A stretch of DNA of 32,750 nt from DATNFP01 sp035606335 (GCA_035606335.1 DATNFP010000022.1:1-32750), one strand, 5' to 3'. Shown: positions 16,029 to 25,309, counted from the first letter of the stretch. Translations and numbers: made by a program. The notes: generated from the letters alone by a model not told the origin.

Positions 16029-16102
16029 CAAGTTTCTTTAAGAGAAGTTATAGGTAAAGATTAGTTTATAGCCAGTGCAGAATCGGATAAAAAGACGGTA
16101 GA

Positions 16103-17659
16103 ATGAATAAAGAACTCATTATTAATGCTTCGGGCGATGGTGTAGAAATAGCATTGCTTGAAGATAAGAAGCTGGTAGAGCTTCACTACGAACATGGGCA
16201 GAATAAATTTGCTGTGGGAGATTTATACCTCGGCAAAGTGAAAAAGCTCATGCCGGGTCTAAATGCTGTGTTTGTAGATGTTGGCTATGAAAAAGATGCT
16301 TTCCTGCATTACACCGATCTTAGTCCTTATTTTCGCTCCTTACTTAAGTTTACCAAACAATCGATAGAAGGCAATACTTCCTGGGGTAATGATTTTGGCA
16401 AGTTTCAGAATGAACACGAAATAATTAAAACCGGTAAGATCACAGAAGTAATACAAGGCAAGCCGGAAATACTTGTACAGATATTAAAAGAGCCAATCTC
16501 TGCAAAAGGTCCCCGCCTTAGTTGTGAAATCTCTATACCCGGACGCTTTGTGGTATTAACACCATATAATGATGTGGTAGCTGTATCGCGCAAAATACAT
16601 TCTGCAGATGAACGCAAGCGGCTACAGCGCATTGTAGAAAGCATAAAGCCTAAAAACTTTGGTGTAATAGTACGTACAGCAGCCGAAGGGAAAAACACCG
16701 CCGAGCTGCATACTGATATGCTGGAGTTAGCCGAAATGTGGCAAACTATTCAGAAAAATCTGCATGGGGCAAAACCACCACAAATAATACTCAGCGAACA
16801 GGATAAGACAACTTCTATACTTCGCGATCTGCTTAGCGAAAGCTTTCAACGTATTGTGGTGAATGATAAAAAGCTGCTTAACGAGACAAAAGAATATATT
16901 TCGCGTATCGCGCCTGAAAAGGAAGAAATAGTTACTTACCACAATGGTGGACAACCATTATTTGATCAGCTTGGAATTACCAAGCAGATGAAAGCTGCTT
17001 TTGGTAAAACTGTAAATCTATCCAGTGGCGCATACCTTATTATAGAGCATACGGAAGCGCTGCATGTAATAGATGTGAATAGCGGCACCCGTAGCGCTGA
17101 AGCAGGACAGGAACATAATGCGCTTGCTACCAATATGGAAGCAGCACAAGAAATAACACGCCAGCTTCGCCTTCGTGACCTGGGTGGCATTGTTATCATC
17201 GACTTCATAGACATGAAGCTGCCTGAAAACAAAAAGCAGCTCTATGAGTATATGGAAAAGCTCATGGAGAGCGACCGCGCACGCCATACCATATTACCCA
17301 TTTCTAAATTCGGATTGATGCAGATCACGCGCCAGCGACTGCGTCCTGAAATAAACATATCTACGGCAGAAGTTTGCCCTACCTGTAAAGGCACAGGTAA
17401 GATAGGCCCGTCTATATTACTGGCCGATGATATCGAAAAGGATCTGAAGTACTTAATCAATCAAGGGCATCGTGATCTTACGCTGCATGTGCATCCTATT
17501 ATGGAAGCGTATCTCACCAAAGGATTATTCTTTAGTTCTATACTATGGAAGTGGAGGAGACAATATAAAGTGAAAGTGAAAATAGTAAGCGATAGTAACG
17601 CACCTCTTACACAATATCAGTTTTTTGATACAAAAACGGATGATCTGATAAAGTTATAA
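16103..17659 (+). CDS. rng: Ribonuclease E/G family endoribonuclease
   Basis: A 518-residue RNase E/G catalytic-core protein that cleaves single-stranded RNA in rRNA maturation and mRNA decay. An N-terminal S1 RNA-binding region is seen (YLGKVKKLMPGLNAVFVDVGYEKDAFLHYTDL), with a 30-residue insertion typical of Bacteroidota. The catalytic metal site comprises Asp in VIDVNSGTRS (about residue 324) and Asp in GGIVIIDFIDM (about 366). The Zn-link CPTCKGTGK (Cys near 424 and 427) follows. There is no long C-terminal scaffold, so it is RNase G-like in length. ATG 16103 begins the conserved MNKELIINASGDGVEIALLE start. The leader holds a 24-bp hairpin, and a strong terminator follows the stop. Confidence 0.95.
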   Translation: MNKELIINASGDGVEIALLEDKKLVELHYEHGQNKFAVGDLYLGKVKKLMPGLNAVFVDVGYEKDAFLHYTDLSPYFRSLLKFTKQSIEGNTSWGNDFGKFQNEHEIIKTGKITEVIQGKPEILVQILKEPISAKGPRLSCEISIPGRFVVLTPYNDVVAVSRKIHSADERKRLQRIVESIKPKNFGVIVRTAAEGKNTAELHTDMLELAEMWQTIQKNLHGAKPPQIILSEQDKTTSILRDLLSESFQRIVVNDKKLLNETKEYISRIAPEKEEIVTYHNGGQPLFDQLGITKQMKAAFGKTVNLSSGAYLIIEHTEALHVIDVNSGTRSAEAGQEHNALATNMEAAQEITRQLRLRDLGGIVIIDFIDMKLPENKKQLYEYMEKLMESDRARHTILPISKFGLMQITRQRLRPEINISTAEVCPTCKGTGKIGPSILLADDIEKDLKYLINQGHRDLTLHVHPIMEAYLTKGLFFSSILWKWRRQYKVKVKIVSDSNAPLTQYQFFDTKTDDLIKL

Positions 17660-17673
17660 GATATAAAGATATT

Positions 17674-17707
17674 AGAAACGCCCGCAATTGTGGGCGTTTC
17701 TGTTTTT
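17674..17707 (+). terminator. Rho-independent terminator after RNase E/G
   Basis: A 12-bp stem, AGAAACGCCCGC pairing with GTGGGCGTTTCT (one G-T pair) around an AATT loop (17674-17701), followed by GTTTTT. It lies between convergent rng and mfd. The T tract favours the + strand, but the stem may also stop mfd transcripts. Confidence 0.9.
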
Positions 17708-17721
17708 AAGATGTGAGTACC

Positions 17722-20700
17722 TTATGAAGAGACTGTTTGTGATTGTAATATTCCCTCAAGGAACCAAAGGACATTTCTCATTCCTTTAATGTTATCTACA
17801 ACAAGCATAAAGTTTTTGCCAACTTGTTTCAAACGTGCACTATTGGTTTGGATCTGTATATAGTTAAGTATGTGATTAAAGGTAGGTGATTCAAAATAGG
17901 GAGACTCCGGATTGCTGACAAAATAAAGACGCATTTGCTCATTTTTCAATATCAGCTTTTCAAAACCTAGCTCACATGCCATCCTGCGACAGCGCAATGT
18001 TGTGAACAGTTCCTCCACTTGCGGCGGTATAGGGCCAAACCTGTCGTGAAGCTCTGATGCAAAGCGCTGCATCTCTTCATCGTTTTCTACATTATCTAAC
18101 TGAGTATAGAGTGATAAACGCTCTGTAATATTTTCGACATAAGAATCCGGTATCAGTATTTCGAGATCGGTATCTATAGTGCAATCACTTACAAAATCTT
18201 TCTTACGCTCTAGCTCTTCAGAGAATACTTCTTTGAAATCAGTAGTCTTCAACTCACGCATTGCCTCGTCCAATATCTTTTGATACATCTCGAAACCTAT
18301 CTCGGCAATAAAGCCACTTTGCTCACCACCTAATAAATTACCTGCGCCCCGTATATCCAAATCGCGCATCGCAATCTGGAAGCCGCTACCTAATTCATTA
18401 AATTGCTCTAATGTTTGCAATCGCTTCCTGCTATCGTCCGGCAGCGTACTCATGCCGGGACATAGAAGATAACAGAATGCTTTTTTATTGCTGCGTCCTA
18501 CCCTGCCTCTCAATTGGTGCAAATCACTTAAGCCGAACTGATGAGCATTATTAATTACGATCGTATTTGCATTAGGTATATCCACACCGCTTTCTACAAT
18601 GTTGGTGCAGCATAATACATCATACTCCCTTTCGATAAATTTAAAAAGGGCTTCTTCCAATTTATGTCCTTCCATCTGCCCGTGAGCCATGCCAATACTC
18701 AGATCAGGACATAAATTTTTAAGAAGGGCTGTAATATCAGGCAGGCTCTGAACCCTGTTGTGTATAAAATATACCTGGCCTCCACGTTCTGTCTCATAGT
18801 AAATAGCATCTCTTATAGCATACTCATCAAATACCATTACCTCTGTATGTACCGGCTGGCGATTGGGAGGGGGTGTATTGATAATGCTAAGATCACGCGC
18901 ATTCATCAATGAGAACTGAAGCGTACGTGGAATAGGCGTAGCTGTAAGTGTAAGCGTATCTACATTGGCCTTTAGCTCACGCAATTTTTCTTTCGCAGAC
19001 ACTCCAAATTTTTGCTCTTCATCTATGATAAGCAAGCCGAGATCTTTGAATTTTACATCCTTGCCAAGCAAAGCATGTGTACCAATGATGATATCTATTT
19101 TGTTTTCCTCCAATCGTTTTAATGTGTCCTTCTTTTCCTTTGAAGATTTAAAACGATTAATATAATCAACATTGCAAGGAAAATCCTTTAGCCTTTCCTT
19201 AAATGTCTGGTAATGCTGGAACGCGAGGATAGTTGTAGGAACTAATATTGCAGCCTGCTTATTATCAGCAACTGCTTTGAATGCCGCCCGTATACCTATT
19301 TCTGTTTTGCCAAATCCTACGTCGCCGCAAATAAGGCGGTCCATGGGAGATGGTGATTCCATATCTCTTTTTACATCCGCAGTTGCCTTGCTTTGATCGG
19401 GAGTATCTTCATAAAAGAAAGAGGCTTCTAACTCTGTTTGCAAATAACTATCCGGAGTGAACGCAAATCCCTGTGAGGCTTTGCGTTTTGCATACAGCTT
19501 AATGAGGTCTGATGCAATATCCTTTACCTGCTTTTTGGTTTTATTTTTTAGTTTTTCCCACGCATCACTTCCCAACTTGTTGACACGAGGAGGACTACCT
19601 TCTTTGCCAGTATATTTACTGATCTTATGCAGGGAGTTGATATTTACATAGAGCACATCATTGTCTTTGTAAATGATCCGTATCGCTTCCTGCAGGTTTC
19701 CGTTTATATCTATTTTCTGGAGGCCACTATACACTCCTACACCATGATCTATATGCGTCACATAATCACCCGGCTGCAATTCGCGTAATGCACGCAATGT
19801 AAGTGCTTTCCCTTTTGTATAGGCCTGCTTGACTTTGTACTTATGATACCTCTGAAATATCTGGTGGTCGGTGTAGCAGACTATTTTCTTATCATGATCT
19901 ATAAAGCCTTTGCTGATCGAGGTGGGAACAGGGACAAATTTTATTTCCGCATCGAGGTCTGTAAAGATGCTGTGAAGCCGTTCGAGCTGCTTGGGATTTT
20001 CGGCGAATATGTATGGTACATATTGATTACTGCTACGCTTATGCAGATCGTCGATCAGCATATTGAATTGCCTGTTGAATACCGGCTGTTCTTCTGTAGC
20101 AAATTGTATTGTTGCTGTTATTTCATCGCCCGTTATCTTCCCGAGCGAATGGTTGTACCATTCTATAAGATTGCGATTGACAATCTTTTGTTTCCATGTT
20201 TCAAATACTTCAAAATCTTCGTGCGTTAATTCTTTTAGCCATTCTTCTTCATGATCTATTGCTATTTGGCCAATCTCTACTTTATCGGGCAGGTCTGCTT
20301 CCAGCTTTCCAATTTTTCCGATAGTGAAATCAAGGTCTTTAGCCCATATTACTGTGTTTTCGGGTAAGTAATCGAGCAGTGATATTTTCTCTTTTGTTTC
20401 GAATCTGGTCTCTACATTAGGCAAGATAGAAACCTGCAATAATTTTCTTTCAGACAGCTGTGTCTCGGGATTGAAAATGCGTATGCTGTCCACATCATTA
20501 CCAAACAACTCTATGCGATATGGATGCTCATTGCCGAATGAATAAATATCCAGGATACCACCACGCATAGCAAATTGCCCCGGCTCATATACAAAGTCTT
20601 CCCGCTTGAAACCTAAGCCTACAAACTGCACCAGCAAGGCATCTACATTAAGCACCTCACCCACTTTAATGCTGATGATATTGCCGGATAATACAGATGG

Positions 20701-21111
20701 ATGCACTACTTTCTCGAATAGTGCCTCAGGATACGTTACCAATACCTTCTTGTGGACACTTTTTCCGCTAAACTTCGTTAATGCTTCCGTACGCAGCATT
20801 ACGTGGCTGCTATTCAAATCATTAAAATTGCCGGTACGCTTAAACGAGTCAGGGAAATAGCAGATATCTAATGCGTCAGTAAGATGTTCGAGATCGTTAT
20901 GAAAATAAGCAGCTTCTTCCCTGTCATTGAGCACAAACACATGATTTGCATCACACATCTGCCAAACGGCTGTAGCAATAAAATTGATGGAAGAACCCCG
21001 AAGATTATCGAGCTGCACACGAATTTTTGAATCGGGCAATGAGATGCCGGCCGCTATTTGTTTTAAGCGGATATCATTCTGATACAAACCCAGCAACACC
21101 TGCAAATTCAT
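17722..21111 (-). CDS. mfd: Transcription-repair coupling factor
   Basis: A 1129-residue ATP-dependent translocase that removes RNA polymerase stalled at DNA lesions and recruits UvrA. In order: a UvrB-like N-terminal region (about 1-330), the RNA-polymerase-interacting CarD-like domain (about 440-540, LQPGDYVTHIDHGVGVYSGL), a superfamily 2 helicase with Walker A GDVGFGKTE (about 595), the DEEQ box (LLIIDEEQKFGV), TATPIPRT, and motif VI (QLRGRVGRSNKKAFCYLL), then the C-terminal TRCF domain (about 970-1110). Slightly shorter than E. coli Mfd but complete. ATG 21111 is consistent with the conserved start. The gap upstream (71 bases to the reductase stop) should contain its promoter. Convergent to rng. 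Confidence 0.97.
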   Translation of the reverse strand: MNLQVLLGLYQNDIRLKQIAAGISLPDSKIRVQLDNLRGSSINFIATAVWQMCDANHVFVLNDREEAAYFHNDLEHLTDALDICYFPDSFKRTGNFNDLNSSHVMLRTEALTKFSGKSVHKKVLVTYPEALFEKVVHPSVLSGNIISIKVGEVLNVDALLVQFVGLGFKREDFVYEPGQFAMRGGILDIYSFGNEHPYRIELFGNDVDSIRIFNPETQLSERKLLQVSILPNVETRFETKEKISLLDYLPENTVIWAKDLDFTIGKIGKLEADLPDKVEIGQIAIDHEEEWLKELTHEDFEVFETWKQKIVNRNLIEWYNHSLGKITGDEITATIQFATEEQPVFNRQFNMLIDDLHKRSSNQYVPYIFAENPKQLERLHSIFTDLDAEIKFVPVPTSISKGFIDHDKKIVCYTDHQIFQRYHKYKVKQAYTKGKALTLRALRELQPGDYVTHIDHGVGVYSGLQKIDINGNLQEAIRIIYKDNDVLYVNINSLHKISKYTGKEGSPPRVNKLGSDAWEKLKNKTKKQVKDIASDLIKLYAKRKASQGFAFTPDSYLQTELEASFFYEDTPDQSKATADVKRDMESPSPMDRLICGDVGFGKTEIGIRAAFKAVADNKQAAILVPTTILAFQHYQTFKERLKDFPCNVDYINRFKSSKEKKDTLKRLEENKIDIIIGTHALLGKDVKFKDLGLLIIDEEQKFGVSAKEKLRELKANVDTLTLTATPIPRTLQFSLMNARDLSIINTPPPNRQPVHTEVMVFDEYAIRDAIYYETERGGQVYFIHNRVQSLPDITALLKNLCPDLSIGMAHGQMEGHKLEEALFKFIEREYDVLCCTNIVESGVDIPNANTIVINNAHQFGLSDLHQLRGRVGRSNKKAFCYLLCPGMSTLPDDSRKRLQTLEQFNELGSGFQIAMRDLDIRGAGNLLGGEQSGFIAEIGFEMYQKILDEAMRELKTTDFKEVFSEELERKKDFVSDCTIDTDLEILIPDSYVENITERLSLYTQLDNVENDEEMQRFASELHDRFGPIPPQVEELFTTLRCRRMACELGFEKLILKNEQMRLYFVSNPESPYFESPTFNHILNYIQIQTNSARLKQVGKNFMLVVDNIKGMRNVLWFLEGILQSQTVSS

Positions 21112-21182
21112 GCGGGTGCAAATTTATGGAAAATACTGCATCCACAGAAAGCTTTCGAACTAACAAAAGGTTAAATAAGCCT

Positions 21183-21752
21183 TTATATCATATTCTTCTT
21201 TGTATGGCCGGATATGGCTTCAACAAACCAAAGGTATTCAGATACAAATTTCTTAATGTTTCCGGCCATTGCCTCATTTTGGGGATTGCCCTCTTCGTCT
21301 AAAGAGTTTTGGAGTTCGGGCACCAATAATTTGTATGGCATTGGGAAAGCTTCTATTGCTAATATAAGTAGTTGCATCAAATTGGAGGCATTGATACCTC
21401 CCTGTCTGCCATTAGATCCGGTTACAACACCAATGGGCTTGTGAAACCATTCTTTTGAAAAATAGTCAACAGCATTCTTAAAAGCTCCGCTATAGCTATT
21501 ATTATATTCAGGAGAAACAAATACAATTCCATCGGCTTCGCTCAAAGCTTTGCTTATTTCATTAAGAGAGCTTATTGGCTCTTTTGTTTCAAAAAGACGT
21601 GAAGTCATTACAGGAAGACCATAGGCTTTGATATCTATGAAGGTAACATCTGCCTTCCCTGTTTCTAATAAAGCTTTTTCTATTGCTTTGGCAGCGCGGA
21701 TACTTAATCTGCCATCACGTATGGCACCATAAAGAATCGTTATCTTTAACAT
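21183..21752 (-). CDS. NAD(P)H-dependent FMN reductase
   Basis: A 189-residue flavodoxin-fold reductase. It has the flavin phosphate-binding start (KITILYGAIRDGRLSIRAAK) and the family motif SPEYNNSYSGAFKNAVDYFS (about residues 80-99), followed by KPIGVVTGSNGRQGGINA. Such enzymes reduce FMN, quinones or azo compounds with NAD(P)H in the cytoplasm, commonly as part of oxidative or xenobiotic stress responses; the substrate cannot be told from sequence. ATG 21752 is well placed. The gene is on the same strand as mfd, ending 71 bases before its start, and diverges from the small lipoprotein at 21820. No oddities. Confidence 0.9.
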   Translation of the reverse strand: MLKITILYGAIRDGRLSIRAAKAIEKALLETGKADVTFIDIKAYGLPVMTSRLFETKEPISSLNEISKALSEADGIVFVSPEYNNSYSGAFKNAVDYFSKEWFHKPIGVVTGSNGRQGGINASNLMQLLILAIEAFPMPYKLLVPELQNSLDEEGNPQNEAMAGNIKKFVSEYLWFVEAISGHTKKNMI

Positions 21753-21819
21753 GATAAATGGTTAGCTTTAAGAGTCGTTTGGGCGCAAGTTAAAATCATA
21801 TTCATTGAATAATAAGCTC

Positions 21820-22095
21820 ATGAAAAAATTTCTTTTTTTAATACCTGTATTATTCCTGTTCAACTCCTGCAGAAACACGTGGGACCAGGAAGATAAAGAT
21901 ATGTTTTATCAATCCTGCATGGAAGATGCTACCACATGGGCAGGCTCAAAAGAAAAGGCTAAGACCTATTGCGACTGCATGATGGAGAAAATGATGAAAA
22001 AATTTCCTAATGAAAGCGACGCATTAGAGCATATAGATAGCGTAATAAATGACCCAGACCTGCAAAACTGCAAAAAGGAAGTATTAGGCAAGTAA
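21820..22095 (+). CDS. Small cysteine-containing lipoprotein, unknown function
   Basis: A 91-residue protein starting MKKFLFLIPVLFLFNSC with a lipobox cysteine at residue 17. The mature part is helical and charged, with four more cysteines (YQSCMEDA, TYCDCMMEK, LQNCKKE), which could form disulfides or bind metal or haem. A longer frame would begin at a TTG at 21805; the ATG at 21820 gives the natural signal peptide. I do not recognise the family, but the pattern of small Bacteroidota lipoproteins with conserved cysteines fits. It diverges from the FMN reductase (67 bases between starts) and converges on the 3-hydroxyacyl-CoA dehydrogenase, 18 bases away. Confidence 0.75.
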   Translation: MKKFLFLIPVLFLFNSCRNTWDQEDKDMFYQSCMEDATTWAGSKEKAKTYCDCMMEKMMKKFPNESDALEHIDSVINDPDLQNCKKEVLGK

Positions 22096-22113
22096 AGCTT
22101 ACTTCGACTTTTC

Positions 22114-23277
22114 CTACAAGATACTTTTTCGTTCTATTGCTTTTTTTCTGAGTAATACGCTTGCACGATACCTGTCTTCGTGATACTCATTATATAAGCT
22201 ATCCAATATGGCAAGGCATTTGTCAGTTCCCCAATCGTCGCACCATTTTAATAAGCCTTTGGGATAGTTTACGCCCTTTGTCATAGCTTGTTCCAGGTCA
22301 TGCGCGGATGCTATATTCAGATGCAGCGCTTCAACCGCTTCATTTATAAGCATACACACTATACGGTCTGTTATATACTGCCCTAATGTAGTGTCTTTTT
22401 GAGGTTCAGGCATTTTTGCGTCGGAAGCATAATTGTAAAAGCCCCGGCCTGTTTTGCGTCCCAGCCAACCTGCCTCCAATAATCGTTTTTGCGAGAAAGA
22501 TGGTTTGTAACGAGGGTCGTAAAAGAATGATTGAAAAACAGTTTCTGTTACTACATAATTTACATCGTGGCCTATATAGTCCATTAAAGTAAATGGGCCC
22601 ATACGGAACCCTCCGATTTCTGTCATGGCCCAGTCGATAGTTGCCATATCTGCAATGCCTTCTTCATAGATCCTTATGGCTTCACCATAAAAAGGACGGG
22701 CGACCCTGTTTACTATAAAGCCCGGAGTATCTTTGGTGATAACCGGCGTTTTGCCCCAGCTTTCCATCAGCTTTTTAGCTTTTGGTATCAGCGCAGCATC
22801 AGTTTGAACAGCAGGTATTACTTCGACTAATGCCATCAATGGGGCGGGATTGAAAAAATGTAATCCCATAATACGTTCAGGTTTGCTACATGCGGCTGCT
22901 ATAGAAGTGATAGATAATGAAGATGTATTGCTTGCCAACACACAATCAGCACTTACTATTTTCTCTACTGTGCTGAATACTTCTTTTTTTATTTCCAGCT
23001 TTTCTATTATGGCTTCTATGATCAATCCGCAATCTGCAAAAGCCTGCAGGTTATCAGCAAAGCTTACTTTTTGCAGTATTTCATTTGCATTAGCGATCTT
23101 CCCTTTTTCCTGGAGTTTTTGAAGTGTAGCAGCAAGACCTTTATTTGCTTTATCAAGCGCTCCGCTGTTATTATCGTACACAATAACTTTATGCCCAGCG
23201 GTAGCCGCCACCTGAGCTATTCCCGTACCCATTGCACCGGAGCCGATCACACCTACTGATATATTGCTATCTAACAT
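22114..23277 (-). CDS. 3-hydroxyacyl-CoA dehydrogenase (3HCDH N and C domains)
   Basis: A 387-residue NAD-dependent enzyme oxidising 3-hydroxyacyl-CoA to 3-ketoacyl-CoA in fatty-acid beta-oxidation or phenylacetate/butyrate metabolism. The N-terminal Rossmann fold has the glycine motif GVIGSGAMGTGIAQVAATAG (about residues 8-27). The catalytic His lies in MGLHFFNPAPLMALVEVI, and TKDTPGFIVNRVARPFYGEA marks the start of the C-terminal domain. A second C-terminal module continues to residue 387 (VCMLINEAVEALHLNIASAHDLEQAMTKGVNYPKGLLKW). It lacks an enoyl-CoA hydratase half, so it is the stand-alone form (PaaH/Hbd-like). ATG 23277. It lies downstream of mgtE on the same strand, separated by 54 bases; no pathway partner is adjacent. 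Confidence 0.93.
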   Translation of the reverse strand: MLDSNISVGVIGSGAMGTGIAQVAATAGHKVIVYDNNSGALDKANKGLAATLQKLQEKGKIANANEILQKVSFADNLQAFADCGLIIEAIIEKLEIKKEVFSTVEKIVSADCVLASNTSSLSITSIAAACSKPERIMGLHFFNPAPLMALVEVIPAVQTDAALIPKAKKLMESWGKTPVITKDTPGFIVNRVARPFYGEAIRIYEEGIADMATIDWAMTEIGGFRMGPFTLMDYIGHDVNYVVTETVFQSFFYDPRYKPSFSQKRLLEAGWLGRKTGRGFYNYASDAKMPEPQKDTTLGQYITDRIVCMLINEAVEALHLNIASAHDLEQAMTKGVNYPKGLLKWCDDWGTDKCLAILDSLYNEYHEDRYRASVLLRKKAIERKSIL

Positions 23278-23331
23278 CGATCTTAATTAATGTGCAATGA
23301 TAAAAAAATTATAGCAAGCGCCTTACACTAA

Positions 23332-24705
23332 TCAGAGATAAGTCCCTTTCAATACTATCATTGCAACACTGAAGTAAATAATTAAACCTGTAACGTCAAC
23401 AAGTGTAGCTACGAATGGTGCTGAAGATGCTGCAGGGTCGAGTTTGAGTGATTTTAAAATGACAGGTATCATTGCCCCGCTAAGTGTTCCCCACATTACG
23501 ATGCCGATAAGGCCAAAGAAAATAGTAATACCTACCAGTGGCCAGTGTGCCCCATAATTCCACCAACCAAATGTCTGCCATATAGCAATACGTATAAAAC
23601 CTATTGTGCCGAGTATAATACCCAAAGTAAGGCCGGACGAGGCTTCACGGCGCATGATATACCACCAATCACGAGGTGATAATTCCTTCAATGCCATAGC
23701 ACGGATGACGAGCGTAGCAGCCTGCGAACCGCTGTTGCCCCCACTTGACATAACGAGAGGAATAAACAACGCAAGCAATGTTACTTTCTGTATCACATCA
23801 GCAAAATGGCCCATAGCTGTAGCAGTCAACATTTCACTGAGGAACAAAATGATCAGCCAACCTGCACGTTTCCGTATCAGCGTGAAAAAGGGTGTTCTCA
23901 CATACGGCATATCGAGGGATTCCATACCACCGAATTGTTGCATGTCTTTTGTATCCTGTTCTTCCGCTTCATCTATCACATCATCCACAGTTACCACGCC
24001 CATCAGCACATTGTGCTGGTTCGTAACCGGTAATGCGACCCTATCGTATTCTTTAAATTTTGTAATGGCATCCTCTATTTTATCCTGAATATTCAGCTTT
24101 ACATAGGAGCCATCCATGATATCCTCAATGGTCTGCGTAGGTTCGTTCAGCACCAATCTTCTTATGGGTATGTCATCCACCAGATGCCCATCGCTATCTA
24201 CAACATATATCATATTGGATGCCTCAGAATCGGTGTAATGATGCCGCAGGTGCCGCATGGCTTCAGTTATAGTCATTTCTTTCCGCACAGCTGTAAAGGC
24301 GGTATTAATAAGACGTGCTACGCTTTGTTCGGGATAGCCCAACAGGTCGAGAGTAGCACGTTTGTTTTTCTCATCAAGGAAACTAATGAATTCAGAAACA
24401 TCCCATGCATTCAATGAATCAAAAAATGCCAGGCGGTCGTTCGACTCCAGGTTATTAAGAACAATAGCTGCCTTTATGCGCGGCAAATGATCCACTACTT
24501 TGCGCTGTAATACATGGTCGAGAAACGAAAATGTTTTTATCTGGGCAGCTTCAGGCAAGGCATTAAATGCCGTCAAACAGACGTCGTCGGGAAGCTCTTC
24601 AAAAAGTTTTGCTACTTCGGTAGGAAAATCTTCGTCATTGCTATGCAGCAATAACTCGCTAAGGTTTCCGTCAAGGACTTTTTCTTTCAGGTCTTCCAGT
24701 ACCAT
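23332..24705 (-). CDS. mgtE: Magnesium transporter, MgtE family
   Basis: A 457-residue inner-membrane Mg2+ channel. Domains in order: an MgtE N-terminal helical domain (about 10-130), a pair of CBS domains (about 135-255, with DGHLVDDIPIRRLVLNEPTQTIEDIM and NVLMGVVTVDDVIDEAEEQD), then five transmembrane helices carrying the family signature PLVMSSGGNSGSQAATLVIRAMALKELSPRDW and the pore Asp in the last helices. Cytoplasmic N and CBS domains gate the pore according to Mg2+. ATG 24705. Upstream it is preceded by a 604-base gene-free region with palindromes. It is followed by the 3-hydroxyacyl-CoA dehydrogenase. Complete and normal in length. Confidence 0.95.
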   Translation of the reverse strand: MVLEDLKEKVLDGNLSELLLHSNDEDFPTEVAKLFEELPDDVCLTAFNALPEAAQIKTFSFLDHVLQRKVVDHLPRIKAAIVLNNLESNDRLAFFDSLNAWDVSEFISFLDEKNKRATLDLLGYPEQSVARLINTAFTAVRKEMTITEAMRHLRHHYTDSEASNMIYVVDSDGHLVDDIPIRRLVLNEPTQTIEDIMDGSYVKLNIQDKIEDAITKFKEYDRVALPVTNQHNVLMGVVTVDDVIDEAEEQDTKDMQQFGGMESLDMPYVRTPFFTLIRKRAGWLIILFLSEMLTATAMGHFADVIQKVTLLALFIPLVMSSGGNSGSQAATLVIRAMALKELSPRDWWYIMRREASSGLTLGIILGTIGFIRIAIWQTFGWWNYGAHWPLVGITIFFGLIGIVMWGTLSGAMIPVILKSLKLDPAASSAPFVATLVDVTGLIIYFSVAMIVLKGTYL

Positions 24706-24740
24706 TATCCGTAATTTTTAAGAATTAAACAATGGGATAA

Positions 24741-24815
24741 GGCATAAATGCCATTCTTAGTATTAACGCCTGCTTCCTACAAGGCGGGTAAATATGCTAT
24801 CAATTCAGAATTGAT
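24741..24815. repeat. Palindromes upstream of mgtE
   Basis: GGCATAAATGCC (24741-24752) is a 5-bp-armed palindrome. ATCAATTCAGAATTGAT (24799-24815) is a near-perfect 17-base palindrome with 8-bp arms and a one-base centre. They lie 36 and 94 bases before the mgtE start on its upstream side. The second is too tight to fold at its centre as RNA and looks like a DNA-binding dimer site. No regulator is known to me for it. Confidence 0.35.
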
Positions 24816-25091
24816 CATCTCTTTAGCTTCATTACCATAGCTACAATCAATATACTATGGCACTGTAGCGTTGGTGATGGCTTTTATATAAAATTTTATA
24901 TTCAACATATTTCCTTTAAGGTTACTATATTAAACATTCTATTTCTTAGTGCTTATTAAGAGGCGAAAATCATATTTATTTACCTATCATCATACGTGTT
25001 AACACAGAGATAATACCCTTTAGAAAGCGCAACAAATATTGTGCTCACGGCATTTTTTATTTTGCAGTCTTGAAGTATAGTTTTTATTATA

Positions 25092-25188
25092 CTCTTTAAG
25101 CACAGTTGTTGTTATTTTTCCCACTGGGGGGACTGCTTAAAGAGCCCGAGTACAGTGGGGATTAATTATTCAGTTTCTCTCGACTCGG
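25092..25188. ncRNA. Candidate structured RNA element with interlocked stems
   Basis: Three perfect or nearly perfect complementary pairs interleave in under 100 bases. CTCTTTAAGCA (25092-25102) pairs with 25134-25144 (11 bp). TTCCCACTG (25118-25126) pairs with 25153-25161 (9 bp, one wobble). CCGAGT (25146-25151) pairs with 25183-25188 (6 bp). The order A-B-A'-C-B'-C' means each stem crosses the next: a chain of pseudoknots or a set of mutually exclusive folds. It sits alone in a 604-base gap between mgtE (- strand) and a CDF metal exporter (+ strand). A perfect -7 box at 25236-25243 points through it on the - strand; a weaker one (TATTTTG, 25058-25064) points through it on the + strand. I recognise no known RNA family. 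Besides this element and the palindromes near mgtE, the gap is AT-rich and shows nothing else clear. Confidence 0.5.
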
Positions 25189-25235
25189 TACACTATCCAT
25201 ATAGCTTTTGTTTTAGTTTTTATACTAACGGTTCG

Positions 25236-25243
25236 CAAAGGTA
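25236..25243 (-). promoter_or_regulatory. -7 promoter box reading into the structured element
   Basis: TACCTTTG on the - strand is a perfect TAnnTTTG box. A start near 25230 would transcribe the interlocked-stem element from its 25188 end, and possibly on to mgtE 500 bases away. No good -33 element is visible. Confidence 0.45.
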
Positions 25244-25309
25244 AACCATAAATTTGAAAAAGCACTTCCGTATATTTATAAAATTTTCAGCAAAAAATTT
25301 TTTGATTGC

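Noticed and set aside
24996..25005. GTGTTAACAC perfect palindrome in the mgtE/CDF gap
   Set aside because: Ten bases of palindrome in AT-rich DNA occur by chance and no second copy was seen; not strong enough to call an operator.
25092..25309. NiCo or Mg2+ riboswitch controlling the CDF or mgtE gene
   Set aside because: The conserved cores of the NiCo, M-box and yybP-ykoY families as I know them are not recognisable; I report only an uncharacterised structured element.
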